Positions 53,208 through 64,000 of a DNA stretch of 64,000 bases are shown here, piece after piece; the first letter of the stretch is position 1, and each line of letters begins with the position of its first letter. The position numbers and the translations under genes were made by a program. The stretch comes from Neoarius graeffei (lineage: Eukaryota; Chordata; Actinopteri; Siluriformes; Ariidae), in the NCBI RefSeq assembly GCF_027579695.1, contig NC_083571.1, positions 90,021,388 through 90,085,387 of the forward strand. The letters run 5' to 3'. The notes beneath the pieces were generated by a model. That model saw only the letters and a program-made list of their open reading frames with translations. It did no database searches and was not told the origin of the DNA.

Positions 53208-56200
53208 GACAGGGCGATCCTCCCCTCCACCTGCTGGGACAAAACGGCCCCCAGCCCTCTGTCCGACGCATCCGTCTGCAACATAAAAGGGAGAGAAAAG
53301 TCAGGGGAGTGTAAAAGTGGCCCCCCACACAGTGCAGCCTTAACCTTAGAAAAAGCCCGCTGGCATTGCTCCGTCCACTGGACCGGATCTGGTGCCCCCT
53401 TTTTAGTCAGATCAGTCAGCGGGCTGGTGATGTCCGAATAATTAGGTATAAACCTATGATAATAGCCAGCCAGCCCCAGGAACTGTCTCACCCCCTTTTT
53501 GGTCTTGGGCCTCGGGCAGGCCGCAATTGCTGCAGTCTTGTTAATTTGGGGACGCACCTGCCCGTTGCCCAAGTGGAAGCCCAGATACCGTACTTCCACC
53601 CGCCCAATCGCACACTTCTTCGGGTTGGCCGTGAGACCCGCCCGCCTCAGCGACCTAAGGACGGCCCTCAGGTGTTGTAGGTGCCGCGGCCAGTCATTAC
53701 TATAAATAATGATATCATCCAAGTACGCGGCCGCATAGGTGGCGTGGGGGCGGAGGACCCTGTCCATCAGCCGCTGAAACGTAGCAGGCGCCCCAAACAG
53801 CCCAAAAGGAAGTGTGACGAATTGGTGTAAGCCGAACGGTGTGGAAAAGGCCGTTTTTTCACGGGACAATGGAGTCAAGGGGATCTGCCAATAACCCTTT
53901 GTTAAATCCAGTGTTGAGTAAAAACGAGCCGTGCCTAGCCGATCGAGCAACTCATCAATACGAGGCATTGGGTACACATCGAATTTAGACACCGCGTTGA
54001 CTTTTCTATAGTCCACACAGAACCGGACCGACCCGTCGGCCTTGGGTACCAAGACCACCGGGCTGCTCCAGTCACTGTGGGACTCCTCGACGATGCCCAT
54101 TTCGAGCATGGCCTCGAGTTCTTCCCGAACCACCTTTTTCTTGTGTTCGGGTAACCTGTAAGGGCGGCTACGCACTACCACCCCCGGGGGCGTCTCACTG
54201 TGGTGCTCTATGAGGTTAGTGCGGCTGGGCAGGGGTGAGAACACGTCCGAAAACTCGGTCTGCAACTGGGCAACCTCCGCGAGTTGGGTCGGGGAGAGGT
54301 GGTCTCCACAGGGGACCGGAGAGGGACGTGATGCTAATGTTCCTTTTTGAACCTCCGGCCCCAGCTCCGCCTTCTCTGGAACCACCGACACCAACGCCAC
54401 GGGGACCTCCTCGTTCCAGAGTTTGAGTAGGTTGAGGTGGTAAATCTGTAGCGCCCCACCCCTGTCCGTTCGTTTCACCTCATAGTCGATGTACCCGACT
54501 CGCCGTGTGACCTCAAAGGGTCCTTGCCACTTGGCGACTAATTTAGAGCTCGATGTGGGCAACAGTACGAGTACTTTCTCTCCCGGTGCAAACTCTCTAA
54601 GGCGCGTACCCTTGTTGTACAGGCGGGTTTGCCGTTCTTGGGCCTGCCGCAAATTCTCCTGGGTTAGTTGTGTGAGTGTGTGGAGTTTTGCGCGCAGGTC
54701 AATAACGTATTGAATTTCATTTTTGCTTGGTGAAAGTCCCTCCTCCCAATTTTCTCGCAGCACATCTAAAATGCCGCGCGGCTTACGCCCATATAATAAT
54801 TCAAACGGGGAGAACCCCGTGGAGGCTTGGGGAACTTCTCGCACTGCAAACAGCAAGGGTTCGAGCCATTTATCCCAGTTACGCGCGTCCTCGCTTACAA
54901 ATTTCTTAATTATGTTTTTAAGGGTGCGATTAAACCGTTCCACTAAGCCGTCCGTTTGTGGGTGATAAACGCTGGTGCGGATCGACTTAATACCTAATAA
55001 CCCATACAGTTCCTTCAGTGTTCGTGACATAAACGAGGTGCCTTGATCAGTCAGAATCTCTTTCGGGATTCCAACTCGGGAGATGACGCGGAAGAGCGCC
55101 TCCGCAATACTGCGTGCTGAGATATTGCGAAGAGGCACTGCTTCCGGGTATCGCGTTGCATAGTCCACCAGAACTAATATAAAGCGGTACCCTCGTGTTG
55201 ACCGATCTAATGGCCCGACGAGATCCATGCCAATTCTTTCGAACGGGGTCTCAATTAACGGTAGAGGGCGCAAAGGTGCTTTTGGAATGGCCGCTGGATT
55301 TACTAACTGGCATTCGCGGCATGCCGTACACCACCTACGGACATCGCCGCGAATCCCCGGCCAATAGAATCGGGCCATTATTCGGGCTAGTGTTTTATCC
55401 TGCCCCAAGTGTCCAGCCATGGGATTAAAGTGAGCCGCCTGGAATACCAATTCCCGGCGGCTCTTCGGAATTAACAGCTGCGTGACTCGCTCTTTAGTTT
55501 GAGTGTCCTGCGTCACTCGGTATAATCTATCCTTCATAATCGCGAAGTAGGGGAAGGACGGGGTGGCGTTCGGCTGGAGCGTTTGACCATCGATTACTCT
55601 CACTTGGTCAAAAGCATGCCGCAGAGTCTCGTCTCGCGATTGCTCTAACGGGAAATCCGCGAGGGATTCCCCAATAGAGAGAGGAGGAGCCGGCGGCTCC
55701 TCACTCTGGCGCGGAGATGACGTAGACGGCTCTGTGACAGCTGCTCCCGCCAAAGCGACACTGGGACCTCCCCCTGTCAAATGGCAGGACCCACTCTTGA
55801 CCAAGTGCATCATTAAACCCCGAAATCCCAGCCAATCAGTCCCCAAAATTAAAGAGTGGGTAAGGCGAGGATTAACCGCCGCCTTCACTATAAATTTTTC
55901 CCCTCTGAAAATAATGTGGACCGACACCAAAGGGTAGTTGTGAACATCCCCGTGCACACATAACACCTTCACCAATTGTGCTCCCCCCAATGCCTCGTCT
56001 TGCACCAGGTTTTGGTGGATTGAGGTCTGATTACAGCCAGAATCCACCAACGCCTGATATGTATCCCCTTGGATACTCACCGGTATGCGATACGCTCCGG
56101 CCCGATCAAGGGCGGCTCCTGGCGCGTTGGGGATCCGAACCACTGCGCCCACCTCCATTATAGAGCACTGCTGTTGGAGGTGGCCCGGTTCCCCGCAGTG

Positions 56201-56302
56201 CCAGCAAACCGGCCCAGGCTTCCTCTCTGCACTAGTGCTCTGGGGCTCACTCACCTGAGGGGGGGGGAGAGACAGACACAGAAGGGAGACACGGAAGGGC
56301 AC
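53042..56302 (-). pseudogene. Element D Pol: knuckle-protease-integrase-RT-RNase H start
   Basis: A single 1086-codon frame. Zinc knuckle CWHCGEPGHLQQQC at residues 33-46, aspartic protease LVDSGCNQTS at about 85-94. H2C2 zinc-binding region 291-331 (HFNPMAGHLGQ … CTACREC). Integrase core with D360 (GMDLVGP), D419 (ILTDQGT) and E455 (DGLVERFN), spacing DD35E. Then a WQGPFEV domain near 591-600. RT about 735-905 with D799 (STLDLTKGYW) and YLDD at 860-863. RNase H begins near 975 and leaves frame near 1027. Integrase lies before RT, the Gmr1 arrangement. All catalytic residues are present. It is joined to gag only through a frame change. Confidence 0.93.
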
Positions 56303-57145
56303 CGCGGGTGCGGCGGGCCGGCTGAGGTGGCGCCGGCCCCCGTCTCCGCGGTGGGGGAATGGGGCGAGGAGAAGACAAAGGAGGAAGAGAGAGAGAGGAG
56401 AGAAGAGAAGAGGTCGTCTGCTGTCCTGCCGTCGAGACAGCCGCCAGATGATCCTCCGCCAGCTCGATTGCCTGATCCAGCGACACCGGGCGGTGGCACT
56501 GGACCCACTCTGCGGTTCCCGCTGGTAGACGCGCGACGAACTGTTCCAGTACCACCTGGTCGATGAGTCCCTCGGTGTCGCAGCTGTCGGCCCTCAACCA
56601 CTGCCAGCAGGCGTCCCAGAGTTGCTGGCCAAACGCGAACGGCCGGCCGACTTCCTCCAAGCGCAGAGCGCGGAAACGCTGATGATGTTGCTCTGGAGTG
56701 CGTCCCACCCGCTGGAGGACGGCCCGGCAAAGGTCCGCGTAGGCCAGCTGGCGGTCGGCGGGGAGCTGTAGCGCGGCCAGCTGCGCCTCTCCCGTTAGCA
56801 GGGGGAGGAGGCGCGCCGCGCGCTGTTCCACCGGCCACCCCGAGGTCTCTGCTACCTGCTCAAAGAGCGTGAAGAATGCCTCGGGGTCGTCCTGCGGGCC
56901 CATCTTCGTGAGGGTGAGGGGGGAAGGGCCCGCGGCGGTGGAGTTGGTGGACCCCGCCGACGCGAGGAGGTGCCGGAACGCCCGACGATCTTCCTGTTGC
57001 GCCAGCACCAGAGCCTCAAACCGTTGTTCTTGCTCCTTTCGGAGGGCGAGCAGCCCCTGGTGCTGGCTCTGTTGGGCCATGGCGAAGGCGTGGATCAGGT
57101 CGGCGAAGGTGGAGGACTCCATGGGGCTGTTGTCTTCTGTGCTCA
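56247..57145 (-). CDS. Element D Gag with SCAN-like capsid
   Basis: Forms the particle and binds element RNA. MSTEDNSPMESSTFADLIHA (ATG 57145; a second ATG at 57122), a Gln-rich helix QQSQHQGLLALRKEQEQRFE, and MGPQDDPEAFFTLFEQVAET. Then AARLLPLLTGEAQLAALQLP, YADLCRAVLQRVGRTPEQHH, RPFAFGQQLWDACWQWL, QVVLEQFVARLPAGTAEWVQ and LDQAIELAEDHLAA, the full SCAN-type helical pattern. A Pro/Arg-rich tail ends in SVSVSPPPSGE at a TGA. In copy A the same tail stays in frame with the knuckle; here a G9 run (56259-56267 on plus) replaces 8 bases. Confidence 0.88.
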
Positions 57146-57146
57146 T

Positions 57147-57164
57147 TCCCTGGTTTCGGCACCA
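57147..57164 (-). other. Primer-binding site of element D
   Basis: Minus strand TGGTGCCGAAACCAGGGA beside the 5' LTR. It pairs with the acceptor end of tRNA-Phe (TTTCGGCACCA), with one difference further in (CCAGGG for CCCGGG in copy A). Confidence 0.8.
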
Positions 57165-57165
57165 C

Positions 57166-57462
57166 TGTGGCAGTTCGTGTAAATGGGTGGAGCACAGAAG
57201 GACGGCAGGACAGAACTGAGCATACAAAACTCTCTTTATTCAGCTTTTCAGCTGTAAATACACACAGACACACGCACACACATTAGCTGTCTGGTTATGG
57301 AGAGAGTCCCTCTGCTCTCACTCTCTCTCCTTAAGAAGGGCGCGGTCACTGGGAAGACACACAAACATCAATTAACAACAGGTGAAATGATTCTGCCACT
57401 TAACTTCCCCGACTCCGCCCTCCTGTCACAGACCGATGCTAGACCACGCCCCCGCTGCCACA
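57166..57462 (-). repeat. 5' LTR of element D
   Basis: 297 bases, differing from the 3' LTR at a single position. Followed outside by GGTAT. Confidence 0.97.
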
Positions 57463-58794
57463 GGTATAAACCTATGATAGTAGCCAGCCAGCCCAAGGAA
57501 CTGTCTCACCCCCTTTTTGGTCTTGGGCCTCAGGTAGGCTGCAATCGCTGTTGTCTTATTGATTTAGGGATGCACCTGCCCATTGCCCAAGTGGAAGCCC
57601 AGATACCATACTTCCACCCAACCAATCGCACACTTCTTCAGGTTGGCTGTGAGACCTGCTCACCTCAGCGACCTAAGGACGGCCCTTAGATGTTCTAAGT
57701 GCCGCGGCCAGTCATTACTATAAATAATGATGTCATCCAAGTATGCGGCCACGGAGGACCCTATCCATAAGCCGCTGGAACATAGCAGGTGCCCCAAACA
57801 GCCCAAAAGGAAGTGTGATGAACTGGTGTAAGCCAAACTGTGTGGAAAAGGCCGTTTTCTCTCAGGATAGCGGAGTCAAGGGGATCTGCCAATATCCCTT
57901 TGTCAAATCCAGTGTCAAAAACGAGCCGTGCCTAGTTGATTGAGCAACTCGTCAATACGAGGCATTGGATATGCATTGAATTTAGACACTGTGTTGACTT
58001 TTCTATAGTCCACACAGAACCGGACCGACCCGTTGGCCTTGGGAACCAAGACCACCGGGCTGCTCCAGTCACTGTGTGACTCCTCGACGATGCCCATTTT
58101 GAGCATAGCCTCGAGTTCTTCCTGAACCACCTTTTTTTTTTTTTTTTGGGTGTGTGCGCGCGCTTTCGGGCAGTCTGTAAGGGCGGCTGCGCACTACTAC
58201 CCCCAGGGGCATCTCAATGTGGTATTCTATTAGGTGGGTGCGGCCGGGCAGGGGCGAGAACATGTCAAATTCTGTCTGCAACTGGATGACCTCCCTGAGT
58301 TGGGTCAAGGAGAGGTGGGCGATTGTTAATTTTCCTTTTTGAACCTCCGGCCCCAGCTCTGCCTTCTCTGGAACCACCGACACCAATGCCACAGGGACCT
58401 CCTCATTCCAAAGTTTTAGTAGATTGAGGTGATAAATCTGTAATGCCTCACCTCCATAGTCGACGTCCGCGACTTGCCGTGTGACCTCAAAGGGTCCTTG
58501 CCACCTGGCGATCAATTTGGAGCTCAACGTGGGCAACAACACGAGTACTTCATGTCCTGGTGTGAATTCCCTAAGGCGTGTGTCCCTGTCGTACAGACAG
58601 ACTTGACGTTCTTGGGCCTGCCACAAATTCTCCTGGGTTAGATGCGTGAGTGTGTAGAGTTTGGCACTCAGGTCGATAATGTATTGAATTTCATTTTTAC
58701 TTGTTGAAGGTCCCTCCTCCCAATTTTCATGCAGCACATCTAGAATGCCACGTGGCTTACACCCGTATAATAATTCGAATGGGGAGAACCCCAT
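57463..58794 (-). pseudogene. Element E integrase C-terminus and RT
   Basis: 58794-58069 has FELLYGCKPRGILDVL, ARWQGPFEVTRQVADVDY and HLNLLKLWNEEVP, and runs into a T17/A17 stretch at 58130-58147 that disrupts the RT start. 58130-57915 has EELEAMLKMGIVEESHSDWS and FCVDYRKVNTVSKFNAY. Further RT traces follow in broken frames to 57463, including the YLDD region with loss of about 12 bases near 57750. Confidence 0.85.
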
Positions 58795-59410
58795 GAAGGC
58801 TTGTGGGACCTCTCACACTGCGAATAATGGTCTTGAGCCATTTATCCCAGTTGCGTGCGTCCTCACTTACAAATTTCCGAATAATGTACTTGAGGGTGCG
58901 ATTGAACCGTTCGACTAAGCCATCAGTTTGTGGGTGATAAACGCTGGTGTGGATAGGATTAATTCCCAGTAACCCATCCAGTTCGCGCAGTGTGCGTGAC
59001 GTAAACGTAGTGCCTTGATCAGTCAGAATCTCTTTGGGGATTCTGACTTGGGAGATGACGCGGAAGAGCGCTTCTGCAATACTACGTGCTGAGAGATTGC
59101 GAAGAGGCACTGCTTCTGGATATCGCATTGCATAATCCACCAGAACTAAAATAAAGCGATATCCTCGTGTTGACCGATCTAATGGCCCAACGAGATCCAT
59201 CCCAATTCTTTTGAACGGAGTCTCGATTAATGGCAGAGGGCGCAAAGGTGCTTTTGGAATGGCTGCGGGATTTACTAACTGGCATTCGCGGCACGCCGTA
59301 CACCACCTACAGACATCGCCGCGAATCCCTGGCCAATAGAACCAGGCCATTATTCGGGCTAGTGTCTTATCCTGCCCCAAGTGTCCGGCCATGGGATTAA
59401 AGTGAGCCAC
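58757..59410 (-). pseudogene. Element E integrase core
   Basis: MAHFNPMAGHLGQDKTLARI, CTACRECQ, RIGMDLVGPLDRSTRGYRF (first Asp), ILTDQGTTFTSRTLRELDG (second Asp) and HPQTDGLVERFNRTLKYIIR (Glu). The frame slips at about 58825, where a few bases of the WLEPLLFAVRE region are missing. Confidence 0.88.
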
Positions 59411-59605
59411 CTGAAATATAAATTCTCAGCAGCTCTTTGGAATCAAAAGCTGTGTTATCGGTTCCTTAGTCTGAGAGTCCTGCATCACTCGGTATAGCCT
59501 ATCCTTAATAATGGAGAAATAGGGGAAGGACGGGGTGGCGTTTGGCTGGAGCGTTTGACCATCGATTACTCTCACTTGGTCAAACGCATGCTGCAGAGTT
59601 TCGTC

Positions 59606-60180
59606 TCACGACTGCTCCAATGGGAAATCCATGAGGGATTCCCCGAGAGAGGGAGGAGCCTGCTGATCCTCATTCTGACGCAGTGATGACGTAGATGGCT
59701 CTGTGACAGCTGCTCCTGCCAATGCCATGCCGGGACCTCCCCCTGCTAAATTATGGCAGGTTCCACTCTTAAATAAATGTGCCATTAATTCCCTAAATCC
59801 TGGCCAATCAGTCCCCAAAATTATCGAGTGGGTAAGGCGAGGATTAACTGCCGCCTTTACTCTAAATTTCTCCCCTCGAAAAATAATGTGGACCGACACT
59901 AAAGGGTAGTTGTGAACATCCCCGTGCACACACAACACCTTCACCAATTGTGCTCTCCCCCATGCCTCATCTTGCAGCAGGCTTTGGTGGATTTGAGGTC
60001 TGATTACTGCCGGAGTCCACCAAAGCCTGATACATATCCCCTTGATACTCACTGGTATGCGATACGCTCCGGTCTGATCGAGGGCGGTCCCTGGCACGTC
60101 GGGGATCGGGACCACCGCATCCACTTCCATTGTCGAGCACTGATGCTGGAGGTGCCCTGGCTCCCTGCAGCGCCAGCATA
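59606..60180 (-). pseudogene. Element E zinc knuckle and protease
   Basis: The protease region reads VDSGSNQTS in one frame (Cys replaced) with CVHGDVHNYPLVSVHIIFRG and NPRLTHSIILGTDWPGFREL downstream. The knuckle is damaged: the plus text CCCTGCAGCGCCAGCATACC corresponds to WYAGAAG-like codons in place of CWHCGEP. Frame changes near 60030. Confidence 0.75.
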
Positions 60181-60800
60181 CCAGCCCAGGCTCTCCCTCT
60201 GCACCAGTGTTTCAGAGCTCACTCACCTGGGGGGGGGAGACACAGACAAGGAAGTAGGAAACGGTAGGGCACCGCAGGTGCGGCAGGCCGGCTGGGGTGG
60301 AGAGCCAGCCCCTGCAGTGGGGGAATGGGGTGAGGACAAGGAACAGAAGGGGGGGAGAGAGAGATGGAAAATGGGGGGAGAGAAGACATGCTGTCCTGCC
60401 GTCGGAACAGCTGCCATATGTACGTCGGAACAGCAGTCCTACTGTACAGCCATTTCAGCACCTAAAGTGCATTCTGTGCTACGCACTTCCTGGTTCCTGA
60501 GTTGTTTGCGCCAAGCCATTTTTTCCCACGAGTGCTGGCATTAATTACTAATCTTTTTTAACTTTTTTCTACAAATAATTTTCCAGTATCCTCTTCATTT
60601 TTATTGTACTGTCGCGTTCCCTTTTGTACTTTTTGCTTTCCTTTTTATGTTTTTTTCTCTCTTTTTTTTTGGAAGAACACAGAGACCGGAAGCTTTCTTT
60701 TTCTCTCCCCCTGTGTAAAGACCACAAGCGGAGGCCATCTACATTGGATCTGCTTTAATATCAACAGATCTTCGATTAAGGGTATGTGAATCTTTTCATC

Positions 60801-61711
60801 ATGGCACACCTTCAGCCTGTTCAATGTGCTGAGTGCAGGATGTTTTGTCATTCTTCCTCCATCGCTAGCGATAGTTTTATTTGTGATAAGTGCAGATTAG
60901 TTAGCTCTCTGATGGAGAAGATTACAGTGCTAGAAGTGTGTGTCCAGGCTTTAGAGAAGGTCAGTGAGCGTGAGAACAGTGTACAGTAGTTTCTGTAGGG
61001 GAAAGTCTGGATGCCCTAGGTGGAGTTAGTAATCCCCCAACTCCGGCATTAGAGCCCTTACAGCGGGGCGAATGGGTGACGACTCGGAGGCATAAGCGTA
61101 GAGCCAAAGCTACCGCTGAGGCTCATCCACAGGAGCACCACTCCTCTCCGCATCACGTGTCGACCAGGTTTGCTCTCCTTAGTGATGCACCCACTGAGAA
61201 ACCTGAAAGAGCTCTGGTTATAGGGGACTCTATCATACGGCACATGAAATTAGCTCAGCCTTTAGGGGCACCAGCAGCTTTAGTCAGGTGTATACCAGGA
61301 GCCAGGTTGCTGGACATAGCAGGTAATCTTAGGGTCCTAGGCAAGCACAGGTTCTCAAAGATAGTTAGCCATGCAGGAGCTAATGATATACGCCTTCGTC
61401 AGTCTGAGGTTACTAAGAGTAACTTTGTAGAGGTGTTTAAATTAGTGAAGGCGATGTCCGATGCTGTAGTATGCTCTGGCCCCATCCCAATGCGGCATGG
61501 CGATGTAGCTTATAGCAGGTTATGGTCGCTGAACTGCTGGCTGTCCAGGTGGTGCTCTGAAAACAGTGTGGGCTTTATAGATAATTGGGCTAATTTTGAG
61601 GGCACTGCTGGCCTGTTAGGGTGGGATGGTATCCATCCCACTCGGGAAGGAGCTGCTCTCATTTCCTGCAGCATAGGTCATAGTCTCAGGACAGGCCTAG
61701 TTAATTCCTGA
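60801..61711 (+). pseudogene. LINE ORF1 (second copy), frameshifted
   Basis: ATG 60801: MAHLQPVQCAECRMFCHSSS, CDKCRLVSSLMEKI. Near 60985 the text GTGTACAGTAGTTTCTGTAGG differs from GTGTAGTTTCTGTTAGG in the first copy, giving a stop and frame change. The esterase part 61076-61711 is intact: ALVIGDSIIRHMKLA, IVSHAGANDIRLRQ, DGIHPTREGAALIS. It retains GGA where copy 1 has TGA. Confidence 0.85.
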
Positions 61712-61931
61712 CAATCCAGAGCCAAGGCCAGGGAGCAGACGAACAGGCTAAACCGACTGTCTGCTAGCTGCACAGAGTCATCACTCAGGGTCCACTACAT
61801 CGAGACTGTGTCTGTTCCCTGAGCTCAACAAAAAGGTAGAAATTTTCAGAGAGTTTGCTCCAGTAACCTAATCAATATAAAATTAGATCATACTGACTGT
61901 ACAGCTGCTGCTAGCACCTTTTGATCTAAAG

Positions 61932-64000
61932 GTGGGGCTATTAAATATTAGATCTCTTACATTTAAAGCGCTAATGGTTAATGAACTCATTACTGATCAG
62001 GAGTTTAATGTACTTTGTTTAACTAAAACTTGGATTAAGCCAAATGAATATATAGCAGTAAATGAAGCAAGTCCTCCTGGATACAGTTATATACACCAGC
62101 CTTGTCAAACTGGCAGAGGAGGAGGCGTTGTGGTTATTTATAATGATTATCTAGGTATAACACAAAAACCTGGTTATAAATTTAATACATTTGAAGTTCT
62201 TCATACTCATATAATGCATGTAGCCTTGAAAAATAAGTCTACCCAGTTAATTCCGTTACTCATTATTTACAGGCCCCCGGGGCCATATTCTGAGTTTCTT
62301 TCTGAATTTGCAGATTTTATCTCAGATCTGGTTATTTCCTTAGACAAAGCTTTAGTTGTTGGAGATTTTAATATTCACTTTGTTAGCCCAGAAGACCCTT
62401 TAAAAACAGCATTTGTGTCCATTTTAGATTCAGTAGGGATTAATCAGAATGTCATAGGACCGACCCATAATGGTGGTCACACCCTTGATCTAATACTAAC
62501 ATTCAGGTTAAATGTAGACAATATAGTCATACTTCCACAGTCTGAAGTTATCTCAGATCATTATCTCATCTCATTCAAACTATGTCTGAGTAATAATATA
62601 TGCACCTCACCACGCTACTGTATTAAACGTACATTCACATCAACTACTGCACAGAGCTTTATAAATGATCTCCCAGAGTTATCAACTTTGATTGGGTCAC
62701 TGTCAGCCCCTGCAGAACTTGATCAGGCAACTGAATGCTTAGAGTCAAAATTTCGCCATACCTTAGATAATGTAGCTCCTCTAAAAAGGAAAATGGTCAG
62801 AGACAAAAAATTAGCACCCTGGTATAATGATGACACTTGCACATTAAAACAGGCCACTCGAAAATTGGAACGTAAATGGCATCAAACAAAATTGGTACTG
62901 TTCAAATTAGCATGGAAGGAGAGCTTCCTGAAGTATAGAAAAGCTCTTAGTGTTGCGAGATCAACATATCTCTCCTCCCTAATAGAAGATAACAAAAATA
63001 ATCCTAGATTCCTATTTAATACTGTAGCAAAATTAACCAGGAATAAGTCCACTATAGACACATGCACACTTGCAGTATATAATAGTAACGAGTTCATGAA
63101 TTTTTTTTAATGACAAAATTGAGAATATCCGACAAAAAATTCAAACTACTAATTTAAGGTCAGACAATAAAAGTGACCTTGTAGTTAACCATATAACTGT
63201 ATCAGATCATCAATTAGAATGTTTTACTCCCCTTAAAGAAACTGAATTACTTCCATTAATCTCGGCATCAAAAGCCTCAACTTGCATACTAGATCCCTTA
63301 CCGACACATCTATTCAAACAGATAATACCTGAAGTAATTGAACCGCTTCTAAAAATAATAAATTCTTCTCTCACAATTGGCTATGTACCCAAATCCTTTA
63401 AACTAGCAGTTATCAAACCCCTGATTAAAAAAACCTGACCTTGATCCCTGTCAGCTGTCCAATTATCGGCCAATATCAAACCTCCCCTTTATCTCCAAGA
63501 TCCTTGAAAAAGCTGTGGCACAGCAGTTATGCTCATATTTACATAGGAATAACATCCATGAAATGTATCAGTCAGGATTTAGACCGAATCACAGCACAGA
63601 AACAGCTCTGATTAAAGTAGTAAACGACCTACTGTTGGCGTCTGATCAGGGCTGTGTCTCGCTGCTTGTGTTGTTTGACCTTCATGCAGCATTTGATACC
63701 ATTGATCATTCCATTCTTCTGGATAGACTAGAAAATCTTCTGGGAGTTAAGGGAACGGCCCTCTCCTGGCTCAGGTCTTATTTAACTGATCGTTATCAGT
63801 ATGTTGATATAAATGGTGATATTTCTAGACGTACTGAGGGAAAGTTTGGTGTTCCACAAGGTTCTGTCTTGGGTCCACTGCTCTTTTTCTCTATATATGT
63901 TACCTCTGGGTGATATTATTCGTAAACATTGTATTAGTTTCCACTGTTATGCTGATGACACACAGTTGTATGTTTCTGCAAAACCTGATGAGAGACACCA
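61932..64000 (+). pseudogene. LINE ORF2 (second copy), two frameshifts, incomplete
   Basis: [20 protein letters not shown] through the endonuclease ([26 protein letters not shown]) to 63110. There a run of eight T replaces seven and ends the frame. Another shift at KKT (an extra A near 63430) precedes the [42 protein letters not shown] and [17 protein letters not shown] third extra T lies near 63890. Then [10 protein letters not shown] to the window end. Confidence 0.9.

Larger units (their letters stand above)
52571..57462 (-). mobile_element. Gmr1-type gypsy D, complete and young, nested in E
   Basis: Minus strand. LTRs 52571-52867 and 57166-57462 differ at one of 297 positions (ACCAATGC versus ACCGATGC). 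The target duplication GGTAT is at 52566-52570 and 57463-57467. Sequence on both sides is one RT gene of element E (…NYSDVTSP / GYYHRFIP). Coding capacity is almost complete: gag, then zinc knuckle, protease, integrase, RT in one 1086-codon frame, and the end of RNase H after one frame change. Confidence 0.97.
57463..60433 (-). mobile_element. Gmr1-type gypsy E, 5' portion (gag end to RT)
   Basis: Continuation of 51712-52570 beyond element D: RT (58130-57463), integrase (59410-58069), protease and knuckle (60180-59606), Pro-rich gag tail (60460-60230). Gag and the 5' LTR are lost where the LINE begins. An 11-base CGTCGGAACAG is repeated at 60399 and 60423. Many stops; older than D. Confidence 0.9.
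60434..64000 (+). mobile_element. Second CR1/L2-type LINE, runs off the window
   Basis: Same family as 39187-44312, with a longer 5' end: a leader of about 370 bases (60434-60800) with T-rich runs before ATG 60801. ORF1 and ORF2 follow in the same order and spacing. The RT is cut by the window edge in [18 protein letters not shown]. Similar enough to the first copy that point differences can be read directly. It truncates gypsy E. Confidence 0.92.

Overview
The window looks like intergenic DNA from a ray-finned (teleost) fish genome, and it is almost entirely transposable elements inserted into one another. The evidence is a Rex3 LINE carrying the standard fish Rex3 primer site, several fish Tc1-like transposons, a tRNA-derived SINE of the Mermaid/AFC type, L1, L2/CR1 and Ty3/gypsy families, long dinucleotide repeats and spliced genes. 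There is no bacterial or organellar signature. I found no clearly functional host gene. The species cannot be fixed from the sequence.

Layout. 1-2340: Rex3, minus strand. 2341-5950: a Tc1 relic, then a Tc1-like element with a second Tc1-like element inserted in its last codons. 5951-6560: (TA)n/(CA)n repeats. 7014-9907 plus 10125-10199 and 15130-15205 (minus): the 3' half of a spliced fish multicopy gene (SAMD3-like protein and the C-terminus of a DDE-type protein). It is broken by a SINE, two hairpin MITEs and a Gmr1-type Ty3/gypsy element (A, 10200-15129). 15206-36757 is an inverted block. It holds a split Tc1, a mag-type gypsy (17138-21103), a piece of a third gypsy family, a second Gmr1-type element (B), the 5' half of the same gene (25317-25611, 34511-34981, 36191-36757, plus strand), and an L1 that itself carries an L2-like LINE and a Tc1. 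36758-38874: the other recombined gypsy. 38875-45172: the rest of the split Tc1, interrupted by a nearly full-length CR1/L2-type LINE (951-aa ORF2) and a SINE. 45173-51711: old repeats, MITEs, a 3-kb terminal-inverted-repeat element and a palindromic LTR pair. 51712-60433: Gmr1-type element E with a young copy D inserted in it. 60434-64000: a second CR1/L2 LINE running off the window.

Two results stand out. First, reciprocal breakpoints at 15206 and 36757 show a roughly 21.5-kb inversion with gypsy sequence at both ends. Target-site duplications and two interrupted sequences (the host-like gene and a Tc1) rejoin across it. Second, undoing the inversion and the insertions gives one transcription unit in which a CACTA/KDZ-like DDE transposase is followed on the same strand by a SAMD3-like gene. 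This suggests a two-gene DNA transposon (inference). The Gmr1-type elements carry a SCAN-like capsid and the unusual order Gag-PR-INT-RT-RNaseH, and some insertions have U3 LTR ends on both sides.
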